From Candidatus Puniceispirillum sp. (GTDB lineage Bacteria; Pseudomonadota; Alphaproteobacteria; Puniceispirillales; Puniceispirillaceae): a DNA stretch of 25,214 nt. The first letter of the stretch is position 1, and every line of letters begins with the position of its first letter. Where the stretch lies: positions 1 to 25,214 of the forward strand of contig JABJBD010000228.1 in assembly GCA_018668795.1 (NCBI GenBank). Reading direction: 5' to 3'. The notes below the pieces were generated by a model. That model saw nothing but the letters and a program-made list of their open reading frames with translations, made no database searches and was not told the DNA's origin. The position numbers and the translations under genes are program-made. Shown here one piece after another: positions 8,067 through 15,563 of the stretch.

Positions 8067-8723
8067 TCATATGCCCGCCTTTTCCAAATAGAGCATATTA
8101 AGCTGTTGAATTATTCGCGACATATCGGCCGCACGCTCGGCGCGTGTCATGAATGTTGGTGTTTTTTCAACTGGGTTTTCTGCATCCACTACCTTATTAA
8201 CATCATCAGTTGGACGGGTATTTTCAGGCTGTTCGCGCTTTTCGAATGCTTTAAAAGCCATCGCTATTTCCGCGTCATTCATCTCAACGGATACTTTAGG
8301 GTCGGATACCGTTTTTACCGCAGTTTTTATTTCAGTTTTTACTTCAGGTTTAAGCTCAGGTTTGTTGGTGGTTTTTTCTTCACGTTTAGTCGCCTGACTC
8401 TCTTTTAAAGCGTCTAAGATCATCTCTTTAACTTTGTTTACATCAAGTTCGATATTCTTTTCCGGCATATCCACACTAATTTTTTCATCAGAGTCTACTG
8501 GGTCAAGAGTTTCAAGTTTGTCACTTGTGGCCTTTGCGACGGCCTTGGCAAAAGTCTTGCCAGTTTCTACAACACCCTGATCAGCTTTTTTTGTTGCCAC
8601 TTCAGGTTCGCTCCATACATCCAATTTCACAGCTGCCCATTGCGCAAATGACTGGTTTGGTTCGCTTGACAATAAATAGCCAAGGGCAGCTAGTACGGTG
8701 ATGTTAAAAATTAAATATCGCAT
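8067..8723 (-). CDS. N-terminally anchored K/E/V/T-rich periplasmic protein
   Basis: This is a 218-aa protein starting MRYLIFNITV. Its hydrophobic stretch (about 3-19) is a signal anchor or weak signal peptide. Most of the rest is a low-complexity region rich in Lys, Glu, Val, Thr and Pro, with charged runs such as KPELKPEVKTEIK (121-133), ending in a short helical tail (about 192-218, MTRAERAADM...). The start is at 8723, where AAGGAGA precedes the ATG; an in-frame upstream extension to 8807 would run into the ExbB-like gene and lacks a better site. The composition resembles the extended arms of TonB/TolA-type proteins, but no domain is recognised. It lies 10 nt downstream of the ExbB-like gene and one nt before the Pro-rich protein, so the three are likely made together. 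Confidence 0.7.
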   Translation of the reverse strand: MRYLIFNITVLAALGYLLSSEPNQSFAQWAAVKLDVWSEPEVATKKADQGVVETGKTFAKAVAKATSDKLETLDPVDSDEKISVDMPEKNIELDVNKVKEMILDALKESQATKREEKTTNKPELKPEVKTEIKTAVKTVSDPKVSVEMNDAEIAMAFKAFEKREQPENTRPTDDVNKVVDAENPVEKTPTFMTRAERAADMSRIIQQLNMLYLEKAGI

Positions 8724-8733
8724 GAGAATCTCC

Positions 8734-9318
8734 TTAGAAGATGTTGTTTGCAACAAGCGGGTTTGTTGATCCACTTTTTGGGTTTTCCAGTTTGTTTTCC
8801 GATACAACTAATAGTGATGCATTGGTAACGATCAGCACAGTGCGCAAGGCTGCTGACAGCGGTAGGCCAATGACTGATGTCATAAAAGCAAGGCTGAACT
8901 GGCTGGTAAGATTGGCGATAACCTGATTAATATTTTCTGGTGTTAAGCCACCATCTGAAAGTTGGCCAATTCCTAGGCTAATGCCAAGCAAGGTGAATGT
9001 TAGCGCAAGGGTGGCGATGCCATTACAACATTGCTGGCCAGCCTGAAGCCATTTCAAACGTCGACTGTCCCGCTCGGCAGCATTCTGGATTGATGTTGTT
9101 TCATACAGTTTCACCAGTGCTAACAAGCTTGCAAAAACCAAAGACCCGAGAAGCAAGATAAATGGCAAGCCCAAGACATTAAGTGCCCAGCGAAGGATAT
9201 GGGATGACGTGTTTCCACTGAGAATGACACTGGCTGCCAAACCGATGACGACTACCCCTAGCATCAGGCTGAGCGCTTTAAGTCCATGAGTAACTTTAAC
9301 GATGGGCATCTGTCTCAC
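8734..9318 (-). CDS. MotA/TolQ/ExbB-like proton channel subunit (putative)
   Basis: This is a 194-aa polytopic membrane protein with four likely TM helices (about 14-34, 44-70, 100-118, 139-163). The key region, from TFTLLGISLGIGQL (107-120) through SLAFMTSVIGLPLSAALR (132-149), follows the pattern of the last two helices of the MotA/TolQ/ExbB family, which line the proton path. It is closest in feel to the ZorA branch, with an AF-TS-GL-S pattern. It lacks the large cytoplasmic domain of MotA and is shorter than typical ExbB. The GTG at 9318 overlaps the stop of the preceding gene (GTGA). An ATG at 9309 with AGGTG upstream is an equally reasonable start. The likely one-TM partner is the ExbD-like product of 2024-2425 on the opposing arm. 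Recognition is by pattern only. Confidence 0.6.
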   Translation of the reverse strand: MRQMPIVKVTHGLKALSLMLGVVVIGLAASVILSGNTSSHILRWALNVLGLPFILLLGSLVFASLLALVKLYETTSIQNAAERDSRRLKWLQAGQQCCNGIATLALTFTLLGISLGIGQLSDGGLTPENINQVIANLTSQFSLAFMTSVIGLPLSAALRTVLIVTNASLLVVSENKLENPKSGSTNPLVANNIF

Positions 9319-9698
9319 CTGCTTACCCGCGCATTCATTAGATTACTTGTTGTCAGCCCAATTGTTTCTAGCCAATGGACAGCTAAAGGACGCTGGCTTT
9401 CGGTTGCCGCATGCACCAAGAATGATAATTCATAATGCTTAAAAGCCTTCAAAACGACAGCTTTCCGGCTGTTTTGCAGTGACTTGTCATTAAGTGCAAT
9501 CCGTTCCATGTCTGCCATCCGTCTTTTGGTAAAGCTTGTGCGCTCCCATCGTTCCTGTGTGGACATTGCCGGATCAAGAATTTGCGCCACGGCAACAGCA
9601 CGCTCACGTTCCATGTTTTCGATGGATCCTGCTTGGGCTGAGGTGATGGCACCAATACTTCCAACCATCATCATGAATATTAGATATTTAGCTTTCAT
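9315..9698 (-). CDS. Small exported protein of unknown function
   Basis: This is a 127-aa protein with a clear signal peptide (MKAKYLIFMMMVGSI, cleavage near AQA-GS at about 24), so it is periplasmic. The mature part is helical and rich in Arg, Glu and Met (SIENMERERAVAVAQ, RWERTSFTKRRMADM). No family is recognised. I chose ATG at 9698 because GGAG sits six bases upstream; the in-frame ATG at 9710 overlaps that ribosome site. Its stop overlaps the GTG start of the ExbB-like gene, so the two are translationally coupled and the product is a candidate periplasmic partner of the channel complex. Confidence 0.75.
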   Translation of the reverse strand: MKAKYLIFMMMVGSIGAITSAQAGSIENMERERAVAVAQILDPAMSTQERWERTSFTKRRMADMERIALNDKSLQNSRKAVVLKAFKHYELSFLVHAATESQRPLAVHWLETIGLTTSNLMNARVSR

Positions 9699-9767
9699 AT
9701 TCGTCTCCAATATGTTGAGAAATGTCGTTTGACTTGAGGTTTTAAAAATTTTCGAAATGGCCGGACA

Positions 9768-10649
9768 TCAATATGCAATAAACATTCGCACATTATGTTT
9801 TGGTGATGTGAAGGTTTGCCCAGCGGTATTTGCCTGATCCTGCCATGCTAGCTCTGCGACTTTTTCAGAAAAGCTCATGGCATCAAGCGTTAGCAATTTT
9901 GCCATATGACCAACTACCTCCTCTTCCATTTTCAGCACGGCTAACTCAAATTCAGTGTCCATTATCATCTGCGCCAGCTGATCTGTTTTGGACATTAACT
10001 GTCCATTATTTATCTGCTGTTGATTGGCTGGATGATTTGCAATTGCAGCGCGCAGATCTTCCACCGCAGAACGATTTTCGGCGTAGTTTTCACTAAATTT
10101 GCTTTCTGGTAAGTTAGAGGTAAAGAAAAGTTCATCCCGCAATTTAGTCTCAACCGCGTTAGAACGATCACGTGCCTCATCAATCGCCAGCCTTAGTTGC
10201 CGGGTATCACGGTTACGCACTTCTTCACGCTTTGATTGTCGCATTAATCGCTCGTAAAGCCGCCGTTTTGTATCCAATTGCTGCCGCTTGAGTTGTAGTT
10301 GATCACCCATGCTTTCCAAATAATTTCGTTTGCCAACAATGATCTGGTGTTCGACCTCAAGGGCTTCTTCGCCTTCATAAAGATGCTGATTATCTTGAAG
10401 ATTCGAAATATTAGCAATCTCGGCCCCAATTTGCTCGTCGAGGGTACTCATATCATTCGCCAGCAAGGAATTAGCAAAATCCTGTTCAATTGCGCGTTCC
10501 AAATGCTTGGTAGGCAACATCAGGATTTTTTCGCTGATCTGTGGTTGCCAGCCATTGTTGGCGAACGAAATTGATGGGCTTGCGAATAAAACGAAGTTAC
10601 TCAACAAAGTGGTAATCAATAGCCAACGTGGTTTCACTGGTACAATCAT
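9768..10649 (-). CDS. Exported coiled-coil protein of unknown function
   Basis: This is a 293-aa protein starting MIVPVKPRW, with a signal peptide (cleavage near SFA-NN at about 31). It then has a long helical region from about 70 to 170 rich in Glu, Arg, Gln and Leu, with heptad-like spacing (for example QLKRQQLDTKRRLYERLMRQ), consistent with a periplasmic coiled coil. The C-terminal third remains helical. No domain is recognised. The ATG at 10649 is fixed by a strong CAGGAGA seven bases upstream; a longer reading from 10694 would overlap the lipoprotein gene and hide the signal peptide. It lies between the lipoprotein gene and the small exported protein of the same operon. It could act as a periplasmic spacer, similar in shape to secretion adaptors, but that is inference. 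Confidence 0.75.
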   Translation of the reverse strand: MIVPVKPRWLLITTLLSNFVLFASPSISFANNGWQPQISEKILMLPTKHLERAIEQDFANSLLANDMSTLDEQIGAEIANISNLQDNQHLYEGEEALEVEHQIIVGKRNYLESMGDQLQLKRQQLDTKRRLYERLMRQSKREEVRNRDTRQLRLAIDEARDRSNAVETKLRDELFFTSNLPESKFSENYAENRSAVEDLRAAIANHPANQQQINNGQLMSKTDQLAQMIMDTEFELAVLKMEEEVVGHMAKLLTLDAMSFSEKVAELAWQDQANTAGQTFTSPKHNVRMFIAY

Positions 10650-10672
10650 CTTTATCTCCTGCTCCAAATATT

Positions 10673-11218
10673 TTAATTCTGCTGCCAGTACCAAGACCGA
10701 CGGATTTCGTCTTTGACGATTGGCTTGGCATTTAATGATGACAGTGCAAATTGTTCTGGCTGCTCATGCTGAAACAGCAACGCATGCATCGTGTCTGTAA
10801 AGGAGCTGCCGTCAGCAAAAATCAAATCACTTGACCCAAATCGCGTCTGAAAACCTCCAAGCGCAAGGCGTGATTGCGCAACGTCACCTCCTTTGAGATA
10901 GTTCTGCACAGCTAGAGCCGTGACTTGCATTTGCTCACGTTTATCAATCAACATGTCAGAGTCCCCAAGCGCGGTTACGCAGCTCATCAGCATGTCGGCA
11001 CTGCTTAGATAGAGCGCCTGGTCACGGCCAGCAGATGCCGCTTCGTCTTGTGCTTTGCCTTCAGTTGCACAATTCTTGAAAGCGATTACTGCCTGCATAT
11101 CGATTGCCCGGTCAATCACACTCGCAGTTGGGGTTTTATTCTGAGCGGTTGTTACGGGACCACATGCTGTCATCAGGGCTATACCTGCGACACTAGCTAA
11201 AAAGGTAAGTGATTTCAT
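10673..11218 (-). CDS. Lipoprotein of unknown function
   Basis: This is a 181-aa protein with a textbook lipoprotein signal (MKSLTFLASVAGIALMTAC), the lipobox Cys being residue 19. Gly rather than Asp at position +2 is compatible with outer-membrane sorting. The mature part is mostly helical with three further cysteines or so and no recognised domain. The start at 11218 is supported by AAGGAA upstream; a longer in-frame reading to 11290 would bury the signal and overlap the glycine-zipper gene. It is the second gene of the minus-strand arm. As a probable outer-membrane lipoprotein it could form the outer part of the envelope complex. Confidence 0.8.
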   Translation of the reverse strand: MKSLTFLASVAGIALMTACGPVTTAQNKTPTASVIDRAIDMQAVIAFKNCATEGKAQDEAASAGRDQALYLSSADMLMSCVTALGDSDMLIDKREQMQVTALAVQNYLKGGDVAQSRLALGGFQTRFGSSDLIFADGSSFTDTMHALLFQHEQPEQFALSSLNAKPIVKDEIRRSWYWQQN

Positions 11219-11258
11219 TTTCAGTTCCTTATTGAAATTGATAAAATATCGCCTCAAT

Positions 11259-11756
11259 TTAACGCACCAAACTAAAGTTAGTTGACACATTTAGGCGAAC
11301 CCGTTCGTTCCTCTGATAGGGACGATTAGAGGTAAATTGAAGTTGTTTCCCTCCAGTGCGCACATGTATCAAGTAGTGGCTTGGATATTGCTCCGTGCGG
11401 CTGGTATAATGGGTCTCATTAAAGCACCGTTGGCGGTTATTTGAATTTGTTGCATGTAGCGCTCCGGCCACAGCGCCAAGGGTTCCCGCACCATGGCGAT
11501 CACTTAGTTTGTTGCCAATTGCTGAACCAATAAGTCCACCAACAACAATTTGACCAAGCGAAGTATTTTGCGAACTGCGAGGTTCATTACAACGAATTGA
11601 TGATCTTGGTTCTTGCACAGTTCGCGTTGCAAATATTGCTTCGGAACGAGTTACATAGCCTTCCTTAATTTCTGAAAAATGCTGAGCACCAGCAGTGCCT
11701 ACAACGATATTTGCAATTAGGAATCCTATGCCTAATTTGCTCATCAAATATTTCAT
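11259..11756 (-). CDS. Glycine-zipper 2TM-type envelope protein
   Basis: This is a 165-aa exported protein with a signal peptide (about 1-24, cleavage near AGA-QH). It has a glycine-zipper segment at about 68-100 (GQIVVGGLIGSAIGNKL, then HGAGTLGAVAGAL), the pattern of the Rickettsia 17-kDa antigen/SlyB-like family that associates with the outer membrane. The C-terminal part carries two cysteines (56 and 111 flank the zipper) and a beta-like end. The family is usually a lipoprotein; here I see no lipobox. The start has a strong GAGGAGG five bases upstream. It is the first gene of the minus-strand arm, so the promoter for the arm must lie in 11757-11921, an AT-rich intergenic stretch where I cannot fix -35/-10 boxes with confidence. 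Confidence 0.75.
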   Translation of the reverse strand: MKYLMSKLGIGFLIANIVVGTAGAQHFSEIKEGYVTRSEAIFATRTVQEPRSSIRCNEPRSSQNTSLGQIVVGGLIGSAIGNKLSDRHGAGTLGAVAGALHATNSNNRQRCFNETHYTSRTEQYPSHYLIHVRTGGKQLQFTSNRPYQRNERVRLNVSTNFSLVR

Positions 11757-11921
11757 TTAAGCCTCCTCAAATTATCTTTGCGAAGTCATGAAAATATTTG
11801 AGCGTTTTTTGTAATAAATTATGAGAATAAAAATTATTTATAAATATCGATAATATAGTTAATTTTTTTATTGAAAATTCAATCAATAATATTCAAGATT
11901 AATCTAATAAAGGAGGTTGTG

Positions 11922-12107
11922 ATGATATATGAGATCGAAGCCTTTGATGAAGATGCTGGTTTCTTCAGTAATGCTAATGACAAGCTATCCAAAGAATTTA
12001 ATAAAATTGCCAAAAAACGTGTAAATGACGGCTGAACTCTCCACTCCTATGACACTGTTGGTCAAGGAAAGACAATTTATTGTACCTCTGTCTGGTATAA
12101 GGAGTAA
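11922..12107 (+). pseudogene. DUF4177-like small protein interrupted by an in-frame TGA
   Basis: A strong AAGGAGG precedes ATG at 11922. The frame reads 37 codons (MIYEIEAFDEDAGFF...AKKRVNDG), reaches TGA at 12033-12035, then continues open for 23 more codons (TLHSYDTVGQGK... VWYKE) to TAA at 12105. Read through, the 61-aa product fits the small DUF4177 family, in which a conserved GW follows the helix. The TGA falls exactly where that Trp (TGG) is expected. The simplest reading is a single-base nonsense change of TGG, a recent pseudogene or a sequencing error. The organism does not read TGA as Trp generally, since many neighbouring genes end in TGA. A functional 37-aa truncated product or partial readthrough cannot be excluded. 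Confidence 0.6.
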
Positions 12108-12162
12108 CAGCTTAAGTAGCCATCGGTATATGTGAGGACTGATTTTGTAGGAGGCTGGTCAA

Positions 12163-12810
12163 ATGTCGAATTTTATGTCCAATACTATTAATTTAACTTT
12201 CTTTTCACTCGTGATTTTATCTTCTCCATCTCTAGCAATTGAAAAACTGAAGGCTGGTGATGTTGTCAGATCCGCGTGCGAAAAAAACCCTATTTTTTCC
12301 AAACCTTCAGCTTTTAGCATACCCTCTGGTAACTTATCGTTTGGAGATAAAGTTACTATAGCAGGCCTTGAAGGGCAGTTTGAGTTACCAGACTCTGACT
12401 ACTCATCAAAAAAAGCGCTTGAACGTAAAGAGCGAAATGCAGCTGGCGAAAATAGTACGCCTAAAGCAGTTAAGAAAGAGGACTATGTTAGATTTACATT
12501 TGCTAAAATTAGCGAGTCAAAATTTATCTCGACCTCATGTTTGGTTAGCGAAAAAAATTTTGCAGACCAGACAATAGAACGCTCAGAGGAAAAAGTTGCA
12601 GCTTTGGCATCTGGAAAAGCTAAACGCAATTTTTCAGAAGATGAGGATGAGGGCGATCTGCGTGCTGTTAGAGGGGCTGCCGGAGGCGCCAAAGGCGGCA
12701 AGGCCAATTTTGAGCTGGCTGACTCTCTCATTAGTCAATCTCAAGGCGTTTATAGCTATCAATTGTTGATGGACTTTAGAAAAGCTGGTGGTCTGGGAGA
12801 ATTTAAATGA
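12163..12810 (+). CDS. Exported protein, probable SH3-like domain
   Basis: This is a 215-aa protein with a signal peptide (about 1-26, cleavage near SLA-IE). The following region (about 30-135) has short beta-like stretches, such as GNLSFGDKVTI, LEGQFELP and DYVRFTF, ending before CLVSE. That order fits a bacterial SH3-like fold. Two cysteines (about 39 and 125) could pair. An acidic patch (EDEDEGD) is followed by a Gly/Ala-rich stretch (VRGAAGGAKGGKA) and a helical tail. AGGAGG eight bases upstream supports the ATG at 12163. The stop overlaps the start of the M48 peptidase gene (ATGA), so the two are translationally coupled and probably work together; it may be a partner or substrate of the peptidase. 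The SH3 call is tentative. Confidence 0.65.
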   Translation: MSNFMSNTINLTFFSLVILSSPSLAIEKLKAGDVVRSACEKNPIFSKPSAFSIPSGNLSFGDKVTIAGLEGQFELPDSDYSSKKALERKERNAAGENSTPKAVKKEDYVRFTFAKISESKFISTSCLVSEKNFADQTIERSEEKVAALASGKAKRNFSEDEDEGDLRAVRGAAGGAKGGKANFELADSLISQSQGVYSYQLLMDFRKAGGLGEFK

Positions 12811-13757
12811 AAAATTATATTTTAACACTCTTCGTAACTATTCTTTTAGCTGGAACAACTATTTCTGCTGAAGCTCAACTTAGTGGTCTGCTTGGCGGTA
12901 AGGATAAAAAAAACCCGATAGGCAATCTGCTTGGTGGAGGTGATGGTGATGGCAAGGCCGGAACTGGCAACGGTTTAGGGGCTCTACTAGATGGCTTAGG
13001 TGGAAAAAACACCTCGGGCAAATCAAGTGGCTCTAACCCATTAGGTACCATTGGCAATGTTTTTAAATCTGCAAAAAATACTAACCTTGGGCCTGTTGGG
13101 CGATATGTTCTTGGCCGTGATCTAGCCGCTCGAATGCTTGGTAACTACAAAGTCTCAAAGTCAGACGATATACGAGTTACTTATTTGCAAAATTTAGTTG
13201 CCAATCTTCTCATTGCCAGCCGTTTAGGAAGCAATTTTAAAGATCCAACAGTTGTGCTTTTGGACTCGGAAATCATCAATGCTTTTGCAGCTCCAGGTGG
13301 GTTTGTTTTTGTATCTACAGGCATGCTTGATTTTGTTGAAAATGAGGATGAGTTGGCATTTGTTCTGGCGCATGAGATTTCTCATATCGAAATGGATCAC
13401 GGGCTAAATGCAATTAAACAAAATGAAGGCTCTAAACTTTTTCAGAGTGCCACCGAAGATATGGGTGTTGGCGGGCTTTTTGACGATTTGCTAGCATTCG
13501 GAGAGAATGGATTTGGTAAGGATCTGGAAGCAGAGGCTGATATTAGGGGAGCACAAATTGCAAGTTCTCTAGGTTATGATTGGAAAGCTGGAGTCAGTGT
13601 CATTCAGAGACTTGACAGTATAACTAGTAGAAAGCATGCCACAGGCTATCCCAAAGATAGAGCCGCCAACCTCAAAAGGGGTTCAAACGCATATTCTGTT
13701 AAGTTGGATGATATGTCCGCAAGAACCGCTAGATTTAATAAAGTAATGGGTCGATAA
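12807..13757 (+). CDS. Exported M48-family zinc metallopeptidase
   Basis: This is a 316-aa protein with a signal peptide (about 1-23, AEA-QL) and a Gly/Lys/Asn-rich low-complexity linker (about 25-95). The M48 catalytic domain follows. The family motif NAFAAPGGFVFVSTGML (158-174 region) leads to the zinc site HEISH (189-193), and the third ligand is expected in EAEAD (241-245). These peptidases (BepA, Oma1 and relatives) act in envelope protein quality control or maturation. The Gly-rich linker is unusual and no TPR domain is fused; instead a TPR protein is encoded by the next gene, so peptidase and TPR functions may be split between two proteins here. It is coupled by ATGA overlap to the SH3-like gene upstream. 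The family is certain; the substrate is unknown. Confidence 0.93.
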   Translation: MKNYILTLFVTILLAGTTISAEAQLSGLLGGKDKKNPIGNLLGGGDGDGKAGTGNGLGALLDGLGGKNTSGKSSGSNPLGTIGNVFKSAKNTNLGPVGRYVLGRDLAARMLGNYKVSKSDDIRVTYLQNLVANLLIASRLGSNFKDPTVVLLDSEIINAFAAPGGFVFVSTGMLDFVENEDELAFVLAHEISHIEMDHGLNAIKQNEGSKLFQSATEDMGVGGLFDDLLAFGENGFGKDLEAEADIRGAQIASSLGYDWKAGVSVIQRLDSITSRKHATGYPKDRAANLKRGSNAYSVKLDDMSARTARFNKVMGR

Positions 13758-13795
13758 CGTCTCAAAAGCATAAATTAATTTCATAAAGGTGTGCA

Positions 13796-15481
13796 ATGAG
13801 TGCTCAGGAAACATCACAAAAAGATAATGAAGCTGAAGGCACTGAGCAGCTCAAAAATCTAGTCCTCGAGCAAACGCATATTCTCAAGCGACTGGCAGCA
13901 ACTTTTGCACCTGAGGTTGAAGAAGAAAGACAGCGTCGTTTTGTTAAGCTATTAGTCAGAAGTGCTTCGATAGCCGCAATTGGTGTATCTGCATTAGTTG
14001 GAAGTTGGGAATTTGGAGTATATTTGAAAGAAACTTGGGATGTACGTAGTATGGCCAATGATTACGCTCAGGTTGGCGTTAGGCTTTATTATGATGAAAA
14101 CAACTCAGCTGTTGCAAAAAAATTTATTGGAAAGGCTCTAGAATTACAGCCAGGAAATGCTGAATATCTTTTCCTCGACGCTTATATTGATGGCATGTCC
14201 TCAGTAAGGGATTTGTTTAATCTCGATAGACCATATGATGCCAGTGAACTTAACTCTGCGTATGAAGCTCTTGCGAAATCAGTTTTTTTAGAACAACAAC
14301 AGCCCGATAGTGCCGAGCCCTATATTTTGCGTGGTCAAATTTATGCGGCTCTAAAGGATAATGAGAGAGCTCTAGAAACTCTTAATCACGCAATTACTAT
14401 CGAACCAGAAAATGATTTTGCATTGATGCGATTGGGTGTCATAAATTATAACGCTGGCAATATAGAGCAAGCTGAATACCATCTTGATGAAGCGCTTAGT
14501 TTAAATTCAAATTCAAAATGGGCTCTTTTGTGGAAAGGCGTTATAGCCAGTGATGGCCGCAAATTTGAAAAATCTAAGCGTCATTTCTCTGAAGCCCTAG
14601 ATATTGATCCACGTTTTGATATGGCACACTATAATCTTGGTTGGGCTTATCTTGGCACAAAGAAAAAAGATTATGAGAATGCCGAAAAATCTTTCAGGAA
14701 AGCTTTATCACTAAATCCTAATTTCAAAGAGGCTTTTTATGGCCTTGGTATGGTTTTTGGTTATCAAAATCAGTATAGCGTTTCAAAAGAATATCTATCA
14801 AAAGCCATAGATATAGATGATAGGTTTTTTACTGCATGGAAATGGAGAGGCATTGTAAATGATGAACTCGGTTTATACGAGGAAGCCCTAACTGATTTTT
14901 CAAGTGCTATTTCAATAAATCCCTCAAACTCGGATATTTATATGCGTAGAGCTAGGGTTAGTTTGAAAACTGAGGCTTATGATGAGTCTTTGGTAGACCT
15001 CTTACTTGCCAAAAAATACAATCCAAAAAACGCAAGAATATATCTATACCTTGGTCAACTTTACCTGAAATTAAACCAACTTGATGCTTCACGAGATGCC
15101 ATCGAAACCGCTTTATCACTGAAAAAAAATTACAGTGATGCTTATTCTTTAAAAGCTGACATTTTAATTGCGGAAGGTTTGTTTGAAGACGCAATTATGG
15201 CTCTTAGCAATGCTGTTGATAGCACCAAATACAGACGTGAAAGATTTTATATCAAACGGGCAAATCTGAAGTTCAAATTGGAACTTTTTGACGAAGCATA
15301 CGAGGATTATGTATTGGCCAGAGATGACAATCCAAATAATGCAGAGGCTTGGCTTGGTGAATTTCAAGCTTTGATAAAGCGTAATGATAAAAGCAAAGCC
15401 GAAACGGCATTAAAGGAATATATCAAACTCAAGCCAAGTGATGATAAAATTCAAAGTTATAAAAACTTGTTAGATCAATAG
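13796..15481 (+). CDS. Membrane-anchored TPR-repeat protein
   Basis: This is a 561-aa protein with a short acidic N-terminal tail that includes a helical segment (about 17-50). One TM helix follows at about 52-72, and then a long array of tetratricopeptide repeats fills residues about 85-561. Typical repeat cores such as ALETLNHAITIEPEN, AEKSFRKALSLNPN and ALTDFSSAISINPSN recur roughly every 34 residues, giving about a dozen repeats. Positive charges lie before the TM (ERQRRF), so the repeats are predicted to face the periplasm. AAAGGTG upstream supports the ATG. It lies 38 nt after the M48 gene. TPR domains are protein-binding scaffolds, so it may present clients to the peptidase, as the TPR part does in BepA. 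That role is inference. Confidence 0.9.
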   Translation: MSAQETSQKDNEAEGTEQLKNLVLEQTHILKRLAATFAPEVEEERQRRFVKLLVRSASIAAIGVSALVGSWEFGVYLKETWDVRSMANDYAQVGVRLYYDENNSAVAKKFIGKALELQPGNAEYLFLDAYIDGMSSVRDLFNLDRPYDASELNSAYEALAKSVFLEQQQPDSAEPYILRGQIYAALKDNERALETLNHAITIEPENDFALMRLGVINYNAGNIEQAEYHLDEALSLNSNSKWALLWKGVIASDGRKFEKSKRHFSEALDIDPRFDMAHYNLGWAYLGTKKKDYENAEKSFRKALSLNPNFKEAFYGLGMVFGYQNQYSVSKEYLSKAIDIDDRFFTAWKWRGIVNDELGLYEEALTDFSSAISINPSNSDIYMRRARVSLKTEAYDESLVDLLLAKKYNPKNARIYLYLGQLYLKLNQLDASRDAIETALSLKKNYSDAYSLKADILIAEGLFEDAIMALSNAVDSTKYRRERFYIKRANLKFKLELFDEAYEDYVLARDDNPNNAEAWLGEFQALIKRNDKSKAETALKEYIKLKPSDDKIQSYKNLLDQ

Positions 15482-15563
15482 TGTCATGTGTTCTCAGGTT
15501 CACTAATAAAATCAAACTGTAATCATCTAAATTATAATTTTTCTCAACTAAATTTGGTTGGCG

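Noticed and set aside
2024..9318. Zorya antiphage system
   Set aside because: A ZorA-like channel pattern is present, but there is no OmpA-type peptidoglycan-binding domain on the partner and no ZorC, ZorD helicase or ZorE nuclease nearby.
9449..9664. Alternative minus-strand frame overlapping the small exported protein
   Set aside because: It lacks a signal peptide and ribosome site; the 9315-9698 frame has both, plus a GTGA overlap with the next gene.
46..11756. Type IV or type VI secretion, or a conjugation apparatus
   Set aside because: The lytic transglycosylase and lipoproteins are suggestive, but no VirB4/VirD4/ClpV ATPase, relaxase, pilin, VgrG/Hcp or secretin could be found.
11757..11921. 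Specific promoter boxes for the minus-strand arm
   Set aside because: The stretch is so AT-rich that several -10-like hexamers occur by chance and none has a convincing -35 at the right distance.
12033..12035. Use of an alternative genetic code in which TGA encodes Trp
   Set aside because: Many intact genes in the window end in TGA at positions where family or overlap evidence fixes the end (for example 3303-3305, 5606-5608, 12808-12810), and Trp is encoded by TGG throughout.
12025..12135. A second short reading frame (ATG at 12025, 36 codons) overlapping the broken small gene
   Set aside because: It has no ribosome site and no recognisable features, and it is explained by overlap with the DUF4177-like frame.
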